A stretch of 12,607 nt of DNA, from assembly GCA_030271565.1 (NCBI GenBank), contig JARXKR010000060.1, forward strand, positions 1 through 12,607, in the 5' to 3' direction. Origin of the DNA: Pseudomonadota bacterium (GTDB lineage Bacteria; Pseudomonadota; Alphaproteobacteria; Sphingomonadales; Sphingomonadaceae). Positions 6,319-11,801 of this stretch are shown here, piece after piece; the first letter of the stretch is position 1, and the number at the start of each line of letters is the position of its first letter. The notes under the pieces are model-generated. The model saw only the letters and a program-made list of their open reading frames with translations, was not told where the DNA came from and searched no databases. The position numbers and the translations under genes were made by a program.

Positions 6319-7260
6319 ATGTCCGACACCACCCTCCTCTCTGCGCACGATTATTCGCGCCTGCCCGATATCGGCCACGGCGTGTTCGCCGCGCCGTTGC
6401 TGCGTCCGCTCCACGTGGGCGAAGACTGGCTCGAACCGGCGCAGCGGGACTATTCGGCCGAAGAAAACGCAGTGTGGGACGAGCTCTACGCCCGCCAGAT
6501 GGAGATCCTCCCGGGCCGGGCCGCGAGCGCCTTCATGGCCGGGCTCAAGCGGCTCGATCTGGGCCAAGGGGGCGTGCCGCGATTCGACCGGCTGAGCGAG
6601 GAACTCGGTGCATTGACCGGGTGGAGCGTGGTCCCGGTGCCGATGCTAATCCCCGATCACGTGTTTTTCTGGCACTTGGCCAACCGGCGCTTCCCGGCGG
6701 GAAATTTCATCCGCAGCCGCGCCGAATTCGACTACATCCGCGAACCCGACGTGTTCCACGACGTGTTCGGCCATGTCCCGATGCTGGCCGACCCGGTCTA
6801 TGCCGATTACATGCAGGAATATGGTCGCGCCGGGTGGAAGGCGATGCGCCACAACCGGCTCAAGAGCCTGGGCGCACTCTATTGGTACACGGTCGAGTTC
6901 GGGTTGATCCAGGAAGCCGAAGGCCTGCGCGTTTATGGTGCAGGGATCCTCTCGGGCCCGGCCGAAGCGGTTTACAGCCTTGAGGCGCAGAGCCCCAACC
7001 GGATCATGCTCAACGTCGACCGGGTGATGCGTACCGATTACGTGATCGACGACCTGCAGCCCAGCTATTTCGTGATCGAGAGTTTCGAGCAGCTTTATCA
7101 TGATACGGTCGACCGCGATTTCGACCGGCTTTACCGCTCGCTCAGCCCGGGCTTCACTTATGCCAATTCGGCGGTGATCGACATCGACGATGTGCTTCAT
7201 CGCGGCACCCAGGAATATGCCCTGCGCGGCGGACGCGGCAGCGGAGCAGCGCCGGTCTGA
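6319..7260 (+). CDS. phhA: Phenylalanine 4-monooxygenase
   Basis: This pterin-dependent, non-haem iron enzyme hydroxylates phenylalanine to tyrosine in the cytoplasm. The 313-residue protein carries the aromatic amino acid hydroxylase core: IPDHVFFWHLANRRFPAGNFIR, then EPDVFHDVFGHVP with iron ligands His147 and His152, then YWYTVEFGLI with the third ligand Glu193, and the GAGILSG segment. It has no regulatory ACT domain, as usual in bacteria, and is slightly longer than many bacterial forms. The ATG at 6319 has AGGTG 5 bases upstream; the longer frame from 6028 is antisense to ppk2. A diverged copy of its last 38 codons lies at 7935-8051, so the gene, or a relative of it, was once present twice here. 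The lipoprotein gene is convergent, 64 bases downstream. Confidence 0.96.
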   Translation: MSDTTLLSAHDYSRLPDIGHGVFAAPLLRPLHVGEDWLEPAQRDYSAEENAVWDELYARQMEILPGRAASAFMAGLKRLDLGQGGVPRFDRLSEELGALTGWSVVPVPMLIPDHVFFWHLANRRFPAGNFIRSRAEFDYIREPDVFHDVFGHVPMLADPVYADYMQEYGRAGWKAMRHNRLKSLGALYWYTVEFGLIQEAEGLRVYGAGILSGPAEAVYSLEAQSPNRIMLNVDRVMRTDYVIDDLQPSYFVIESFEQLYHDTVDRDFDRLYRSLSPGFTYANSAVIDIDDVLHRGTQEYALRGGRGSGAAPV

Positions 7261-7265
7261 ATAAC

Positions 7266-7298
7266 AAAAAGCCGACAGCCCCGTTTGGGACTGCCGGC
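7266..7298 (-). terminator. Intrinsic terminator of the small lipoprotein gene
   Basis: A 12-position stem (7271-7282 with 7287-7298) closes a 4-base GTTT loop. On the minus strand the two imperfect positions become G-U pairs, and the stem is followed by five T (7270-7266), so it works best as the terminator of the minus-strand lipoprotein gene. On the plus strand the same two positions are A/C mismatches, but the hairpin may still slow transcription leaving phhA. Confidence 0.85.
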
Positions 7299-7324
7299 CT
7301 CTCGCCGTTCAAGCCATTGGCGGA

Positions 7325-7618
7325 TTATTGGGGTGCCTTGTCCTTGTTGTCCGCGTTGTTTTCCATCTTGTCGGCCTTCGAATCGGCGGCGTCACGCACG
7401 CCTTCGGCCTTGTTCTTCATCGCATCGACCTTGGCACCGGGAGCGCCCGAAGCGTCGGCACCGGCGGCCTGAGCGTCGATCGAGGCAGCGGTCGCTTCAC
7501 CCGATTCGCGCACTGCGTTGGCGGTGGCTTCGTCGGCATTTTCCTTCTTGCTGTCGCAAGCGGCCAGACCCAGCGCAAGGGTCGAGGCGAGAAGGGCAGT
7601 CTTGAAAATGGATTTCAT
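7325..7618 (-). CDS. Small Ala/Lys/Asp-rich predicted lipoprotein
   Basis: The 97-residue protein has a lipoprotein signal: MKSIFKTALLASTLALG followed by lipobox Leu18-Ala19-Ala20-Cys21. Cys21 would be lipidated, and the next residue is Asp22; in E. coli Asp at this place keeps lipoproteins in the inner membrane, but whether that rule holds here is not known. The mature part is charged, Ala-rich and predicted mostly helical (EATANAVRESGEATAASIDA, then KVDAMKNKAEGVRDAADSKA). It resembles LEA-like or hydrophilin-type amphipathic sequences and ends in a disordered Asn/Asp/Lys tail. I do not recognise a named family. A GGGGAA site lies 6 bases before the ATG and a good terminator follows, so it is a single-gene unit; 135 bases upstream are free of genes. 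Confidence 0.82.
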   Translation of the reverse strand: MKSIFKTALLASTLALGLAACDSKKENADEATANAVRESGEATAASIDAQAAGADASGAPGAKVDAMKNKAEGVRDAADSKADKMENNADNKDKAPQ

Positions 7619-7753
7619 GTGAAATTCCCCGTCAGTTGAAGGTGCGCTGGAATCGTGGCGATTTCAGGCAGCGACACAGTCCGCCCCTGAGTGGTTCGGC
7701 TGACCATACAATGCTTCACAATCCGATTGGTTCCAGCGGTTTAACCCGCGACC

Positions 7754-7941
7754 TCAGTGTGCAAGGAACCACAGCGCGGCGCTGCCGGCAATGATCCGAT
7801 AGATCGCAAACGGGGTAAATCCAGCCCGGCTGACATAGGCGACGAACGCCTTGATCACCGCCAGCGCGACGATGAACGAGACCACGAAGCCGACCGCGAT
7901 GTGGCTCCAGCCGACCGGTCCGGTACCTGCGCCAAGCTCGG
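7754..7941 (-). pseudogene. 3' fragment of a second uppP copy
   Basis: The fragment aligns without gaps to the last 61 codons of the intact uppP (9000-9187, offset 1246), from Glu209 to the stop. The frame is intact and ends in its own TGA at 7754-7756. The 51 bases nearest the stop differ from uppP at 22 places, the next 120 bases (7805-7924) are identical, and the last 17 bases differ at 4 places. The final residues read IYRIIAGSAALWFLAH against LYRIAAGALALVFLGR in the intact protein, so both are credible UppP tails. The N-terminal 208 residues and active-site motifs are missing; the fragment stops where a phhA fragment begins. It cannot encode an enzyme on its own. Confidence 0.92.
7805..7924. 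repeat. 120-bp perfect direct repeat, copy 1 (in the uppP remnant)
   Basis: This copy is identical base for base with 9051-9170 and in the same orientation. Identity breaks off sharply on both sides, which is unlike uniform decay of an old duplication. Confidence 0.95.
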
Positions 7942-8051
7942 GCTTCACTTATGCCAATTCGGCAGCGATCAACATCGACGACGTGCTCAACTGCGGGACG
8001 CAAGAATACGCCCTGCGCGGTGGCCGCAGGAGCGGGGCAAAGCCGCTTTAG
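7935..8051 (+). pseudogene. 3' fragment of a second phhA copy
   Basis: This aligns without gaps to the last 39 codons of phhA (7144-7260, residues Ser276 to the stop), with 24 differences in 117 bases. The frame is intact and ends in TAG. A run of 25 bases next to the junction (7939-7963) is identical to phhA 7148-7172; differences start beyond it. At least 10 differences are synonymous third-base changes (for example GAT/GAC, CAG/CAA, TAT/TAC), which suggests that this copy diverged while still a working gene. It is fused tail to tail with the uppP fragment; the overlap AGCTCGG at 7935-7941 matches uppP at 7 of 7 and phhA at 6 of 7 positions, a microhomology joint. The stop is 3 bases from the end of the convergent methyltransferase gene. 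Confidence 0.9.
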
Positions 8052-8054
8052 AAC

Positions 8055-8903
8055 CTATGTGACTGGAGGCGCGGAACCGATCGCGCCTGAAAACACCACC
8101 CGGCTCCCCAGCCGCTTGGCCGCTGGCCTGAACAGCCGGATCAGGGCCCGGTCGATCTTCGATGCCCAGGCGAGGTGCGATGGGAACAGTCGTCCCTCTG
8201 CCATGCCAAAGAAATCTACCGAACAGGTGTCCATCACCCGCAGGACGATTGCCAGCTCGGTTTCATCGATCTTGTGCTCTTCGGGAGTGATGTAGGGCTT
8301 CTTGCCGTTGTAAATCCACCGCTCCATCAGCGGGTAGAGCAGCTTCGAAACCGCCGCACTTTCCCTGATCCACTGAAGCGCGGAATGCGTATACAGCTCG
8401 TCGCCGATAATCAGCCCGCCCGGCTTCACGACCCGGGCAATCTCACGTATCGTCGATGGTATGTCGACATGGTGCAGGATATCGACCAGCAGCACCATGT
8501 CGAAACTGTGGGCATCGTAGCCCGACATGGCTTCAGACGGCATGACGCGGAAGTCGATGTCGGGATACCCGGCTTGTGCCGCGCGCGCTCTGGCGATTTC
8601 CACAGACTCGGGGGACAGGTCAAACGCAGAAACCTGCGCACCCAGCATTGCCAGGCGGATCGCATCATCGCCAAAGCCGCTACCGGGCACGAGCACGCGT
8701 TTGCCGCTGGGACCAGCCTCAAAGATACGATCATACAGCGACCAATAGGCATTCCATGGCCGCCGGTGGTGCGGATCGAGGATGTCAACGACGACCGGAT
8801 CTTCAGCGAGCCCGCGGCGCTGCTCCGCATGAGCGCGGTGAAACTCATACTCGCTCCGCTGGCGCGGTGTCAGTTCCAGCAATTCTGACCGAACGTTTTC
8901 CAT
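8055..8903 (-). CDS. Class I SAM-dependent methyltransferase, substrate unknown
   Basis: The 282-residue protein has a Rossmann-type methyltransferase core: motif I VLVPGSGFGDD at about residues 70-80, acidic Asp95 in VSAFDLSPESVEIA, DILHHVD at 141-147 and VVKPGGLIIGDE at 158-169. These fit the Methyltransf_11/25 (UbiE-like) group, which methylates lipids, quinones, sugars or small molecules; the target cannot be told. The N-terminal 60 residues and C-terminal third are not recognised. The start at 8903 has GGGGTGA 4 bases upstream; the upstream ATG at 8936 has no ribosome site. GC counted on three 60-base lines (8221-8340, 8461-8520) is 53-57%, against 73% on one line of uppP. The gene lies between the phhA/uppP scar and intact uppP, so it was probably acquired. 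Confidence 0.85.
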   Translation of the reverse strand: MENVRSELLELTPRQRSEYEFHRAHAEQRRGLAEDPVVVDILDPHHRRPWNAYWSLYDRIFEAGPSGKRVLVPGSGFGDDAIRLAMLGAQVSAFDLSPESVEIARARAAQAGYPDIDFRVMPSEAMSGYDAHSFDMVLLVDILHHVDIPSTIREIARVVKPGGLIIGDELYTHSALQWIRESAAVSKLLYPLMERWIYNGKKPYITPEEHKIDETELAIVLRVMDTCSVDFFGMAEGRLFPSHLAWASKIDRALIRLFRPAAKRLGSRVVFSGAIGSAPPVT

Positions 8904-8999
8904 GGCTTCACCCCACACTTTCGCGCGAGCCGCCATAGCTAGCCGGGGGTTAAAGAATCGCGTTCAATCGGTGACGATGATTGTTATTGGATCAGTGAC
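8904..8999. other. Spacer between uppP and the methyltransferase gene
   Basis: This 96-base stretch is locally AT-richer (GATGATTGTTATTGGATCAG) and could hold the methyltransferase promoter. I see no clear terminator after uppP and no confident -35/-10 pair, so read-through from the exporter/uppP unit is possible. Confidence 0.4.
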
Positions 9000-9809
9000 C
9001 TAACGCCCCAGGAACACCAGCGCCAAAGCGCCCGCCGCGATCCGGTAAAGCGCAAACGGGGTAAATCCAGCCCGGCTGACATAGGCGACGAACGCCTTGA
9101 TCACCGCCAGCGCGACGATGAACGAGACCACGAAGCCGACCGCGATGTGGCTCCAGCCGACCGGTCCGGTGCCCGCGGCGAGCTCGGCGCGGTTCTGCCA
9201 CAGCTCGAGCGTGGAGGCGCCGAGCATGGTCGGGATGGCGAGGAAAAAGCTGAACTCGGCCGCCGTGCGGCGTTCGATCCCCATCGCCAGCGCGCCCATG
9301 ATCGTCGCGCCCGAGCGGCTGACCCCGGGGATCATCGCCAGACATTGCAGTAGCCCGACCCCGAAAGCCTGCCGCAGCGGCAATTGCCCCAGCCCCTGAT
9401 ACTCGCCCTGCTTCGACCAGCGTTCGACCGCGAGGATCGCGATACCGCCGCCGATCAGCGCCCAGGCCACAATCGTCGGGCTGCCGAGCATCGCGTCAAT
9501 CTGGTGCTTGAGCAGCAGGCCAAGGATCGCCGCCGGAATGAACGCGACCAGCAGATTGAGCACAAACCGCACCGCGAGTGCCTCGAACCGCAGCAACCCC
9601 AAGCCGACCGCCCAGAAGGTCCGCCAGTACTGCACCACCACCGCCAGGATCGCGCCCAGCTGGATCACGACGTTAAACACCGCCCAGGTCTTCGCATCAT
9701 AGCCGAACAGTTCGGTGGCGAGGATCAGGTGACCGGTCGAGGACACCGGGATGAATTCGGTCAGCCCCTCGACGATGCCAAGCAGGACCGCGGTCAGCAG
9801 CAGGTCCAT
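9000..9809 (-). CDS. uppP: Undecaprenyl-diphosphatase UppP (BacA)
   Basis: UppP is an integral membrane phosphatase that turns undecaprenyl pyrophosphate into undecaprenyl phosphate, the lipid carrier for peptidoglycan and other envelope polymers; it also gives bacitracin resistance. The 269-residue protein is of normal length and has the two signature motifs: EGLTEFIPVSSTGH at residues 14-27 (Glu14, Glu18, His27) and PGVSRSG at 161-167 with Arg165. Multiple hydrophobic helices run throughout. The start codon overlaps the stop of the upstream ABC exporter (TAATG, sharing base 9809), so translation is probably coupled. Its 3' end carries a 120-bp tract identical to the remnant at 7805-7924, so the C-terminal end may have been exchanged by recombination. 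Confidence 0.96.
   Translation of the reverse strand: MDLLLTAVLLGIVEGLTEFIPVSSTGHLILATELFGYDAKTWAVFNVVIQLGAILAVVVQYWRTFWAVGLGLLRFEALAVRFVLNLLVAFIPAAILGLLLKHQIDAMLGSPTIVAWALIGGGIAILAVERWSKQGEYQGLGQLPLRQAFGVGLLQCLAMIPGVSRSGATIMGALAMGIERRTAAEFSFFLAIPTMLGASTLELWQNRAELAAGTGPVGWSHIAVGFVVSFIVALAVIKAFVAYVSRAGFTPFALYRIAAGALALVFLGR
9051..9170. repeat. 120-bp perfect direct repeat, copy 2 (in intact uppP)
   Basis: This copy is identical to 7805-7924, same orientation, 1246 bases apart. It encodes the last transmembrane part of UppP, roughly residues 214-253. Recombination between the copies would remove 1246 bases containing the phhA fragment and the methyltransferase gene. Confidence 0.95.
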
Positions 9810-11629
9810 TATTTCGCTCCCGCCGCGGCGAAGGCCTTGTCGTCAAATTGCAGCGCCGCAAGCCGGGCATAGAGCCCGCCCGCCCTGCTGAGGGTATCGT
9901 GAGTCCCGCTTTCGACCATCTTGCCATGATCGAGCACCACGATCCGGTCGGCGGCACGCACGGTGGCAAGGCGGTGCGCAATGACCAAGGTGGTGCGGCC
10001 CTGCATCAGCTTGTCGAGCGCGTCCTGCACCAGCCGCTCGCTTTCGGCATCGAGCGCGCTGGTGGCTTCGTCGAGCAGCAGGATCGGGGCCTCACGCAAG
10101 ACCGCGCGGGCGATGGCCACGCGCTGACGCTGCCCGCCCGAAAGCCGCGCACCGCCTTCGCCCAGGTAAGTATCGAGCCCCTCGGGCAGTGCGCGCAGGA
10201 AGGTGTCGGCATTGGCGGCGCTGGCGGCTTCCCAGATCGCCTCATCGCTCGCTTCCCAGTTGCCGTAGCGCAGGTTGTCGCGGGCGCTGGCGGCGAACAG
10301 CTGGCCTTCCTGCGGGACCAAGGCCATGCGGCGGCGTACTTCGGCGGGATCGACCGAGGTCAGCGGCACGCCGTCCAATTTGATCGTCCCGGCCTGCGGA
10401 TCGTAGAACCGCTCGGCCAGCTGGAACAGCGTTGACTTGCCCGCCCCCGACGGCCCGACAATTGCCACCGTCTCACCCGGTTCGACCGTGAGCGAGAAAT
10501 CGGCCAGCGCGGCAACTTCGAGCCGGGTCGGATAGCGGAAGGTGACCCCCTCGAACGCCAGCTTGCCGCGCGCCGGGCTGGGCAGCGCCAAGGGCCGCGC
10601 CGGAGCGGCGATCGCGGGCTTTTCATTGAGCAGTTCGTTAAGCCGCCCGGCCGCGCCTGCACCGCGCAGCAGATCGCCGTAAACTTCGGTGAGTGCACCG
10701 AGTGAGCCCGCGACAATCCCGCTGGTCACCACCATTTCGAAGATCGTCCCGCCCGAGATCGAGCCTTGCGCCACTTGCAGCGCGCCTTCCCAGACCAGCA
10801 GCACGATCGCCCCGAAGATCGCGACAATCGCAGTGGCGGTCATGATCGCGCGCAAAAAGATGCGGCGCCGCGCAGTGGCAAAGGTTGCCTCGACCGCGGT
10901 GCCAAAGCGTTCGAGCTCGCGGCCTTCCTGATTGAAGGCCTGGACCACCCGCATTCCGCCGAGCACTTCTGCGACCACGGTGCCGATATCGGCGACCCGG
11001 TCCTGACTGGTGCGCGAGACATTGCGCAGCCGCCGCCCGAAGAAGGTCAGCGGCAGGACCACCAGCGAAATGCCCAGCAGCAGGCCGCCGGTCAGCTTGG
11101 GGGCGAGAATGAACAGCCGCGCGATCCCGCCCAGTCCGATGATCAAATTGCGCAGTGCCACGGAGACTGTGGTGCCGACCACTTGCTCGATCAGCGTAGT
11201 GTCCGAAGTCATCCGCGAGGAAATTTCGCTCGGGCTGTTCTCTTCGAAGAAGGCGGGCGAGAGCCGCATCAGGTTGCTCTGCACCTTGTAGCGGATGTCG
11301 GCGACCACCCGCTCGCCCAGCCATGACACGAAGTAGAACCGCACCGCAGTGCCCAGCCCGAGCACCGCGACGATCAGCAGCAGATATCGGAACCAGCGGG
11401 CGATTTCGGCGGTATCGCCGCCCTTGGCGAAACCCTTGTCGATGATCAGGTGGAAACCCGCCGGGATCGCCAGCGTGGCTGCCGCAGTTATCGTCAAGGC
11501 GACCAGCGCAAATGCCATCTGGCGCGGGTATTTGGCGGTTTCACGCGCGATCATGCGCAGCGGGCCAAGGGTCCGGGCCGGTTTTGCGGGAGGGTCGATG
11601 GGCACCGTTTCGGCCGGGGTAGAAGTCAT
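9809..11629 (-). CDS. MsbA-related ABC exporter (fused permease and ATPase)
   Basis: This 606-residue half-transporter has an N-terminal six-helix membrane domain (about residues 35-320) and a C-terminal ATPase: Walker A GPSGAGKS at 392-399, Q-loop Gln440 (ALVPQEG), signature LSGGQ at 496-500, Walker B ILLLDE at 516-521, D-loop SALD and switch His552 (IAHRL). It should work as a homodimer exporting a lipid or hydrophobic compound using ATP. It resembles the MsbA-related exporters common in alphaproteobacteria; whether it moves lipid A is not shown. The frame is open to 11764, but residues before the ATG at 11629 look like non-coding translation, so 11629 is chosen despite a weak ribosome site. 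Its stop overlaps the uppP start, which points to a shared envelope function. It is divergent from phaZ. Confidence 0.9.
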   Translation of the reverse strand: MTSTPAETVPIDPPAKPARTLGPLRMIARETAKYPRQMAFALVALTITAAATLAIPAGFHLIIDKGFAKGGDTAEIARWFRYLLLIVAVLGLGTAVRFYFVSWLGERVVADIRYKVQSNLMRLSPAFFEENSPSEISSRMTSDTTLIEQVVGTTVSVALRNLIIGLGGIARLFILAPKLTGGLLLGISLVVLPLTFFGRRLRNVSRTSQDRVADIGTVVAEVLGGMRVVQAFNQEGRELERFGTAVEATFATARRRIFLRAIMTATAIVAIFGAIVLLVWEGALQVAQGSISGGTIFEMVVTSGIVAGSLGALTEVYGDLLRGAGAAGRLNELLNEKPAIAAPARPLALPSPARGKLAFEGVTFRYPTRLEVAALADFSLTVEPGETVAIVGPSGAGKSTLFQLAERFYDPQAGTIKLDGVPLTSVDPAEVRRRMALVPQEGQLFAASARDNLRYGNWEASDEAIWEAASAANADTFLRALPEGLDTYLGEGGARLSGGQRQRVAIARAVLREAPILLLDEATSALDAESERLVQDALDKLMQGRTTLVIAHRLATVRAADRIVVLDHGKMVESGTHDTLSRAGGLYARLAALQFDDKAFAAAGAK

Positions 11630-11801
11630 GGCGCTGCCACTAGCACACCTGTAACCCGGCGTAAGCGGATAAGTGGCAAATGCGCACCCGTGTTGCCATC
11701 TCGTTGTGCAGTGCGTCATTTTGTGCATTGCACAATGGACCGAGACGGGCCACCTTGAGGTCAAGTCGGCGCATCGCGACCGGCGCAGGAGTACCAGGGC
11801 C
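11630..11801. promoter_or_regulatory. Divergent promoter region between the ABC exporter and phaZ
   Basis: These 172 bases separate two divergent genes and must hold both promoters. The main visible element is the palindrome at 11721-11735. AGGAG at 11787-11791 may serve as the phaZ ribosome site, 10 bases before the GTG start. No confident -35/-10 boxes are assigned. Confidence 0.5.
11704..11735. promoter_or_regulatory. Palindromic operator candidate upstream of phaZ
   Basis: TTGTGCA-T-TGCACAA at 11721-11735 is a perfect 7+1+7 inverted repeat. Just before it, TTGTGCAGTGCGTCA at 11704-11718 repeats the left half exactly and part of the right half, with a 17-bp period. TGC-rich sites of this kind are known targets of PhaR, the repressor of polyhydroxyalkanoate genes in alphaproteobacteria such as Paracoccus, so PhaR is a reasonable but unproven binder. 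The site is 67 bases before the phaZ start codon. Confidence 0.6.

Noticed and set aside
6223..6567. N-terminal extension of ppk2 to 393 residues
   Set aside because: The added part is antisense to phhA, and the PPK2 family starts near MRMKRLKK.
7754..7948. Genuine small membrane protein of 64 residues
   Set aside because: Apart from the first few residues, which come from the antisense phhA fragment, it is only the UppP C-terminus; its GTG start lies within that fragment, so it is a remnant.
8055..9809. Insertion sequence or integron cassette carrying the methyltransferase
   Set aside because: No transposase, integrase, terminal inverted repeats or attC-like site is visible; the flanking repeat is uppP coding sequence.
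9384..9872. 162-residue plus-strand frame antisense to uppP
   Set aside because: The Arg/Gln/His-rich shadow translation lies opposite a gene with both UppP signature motifs.
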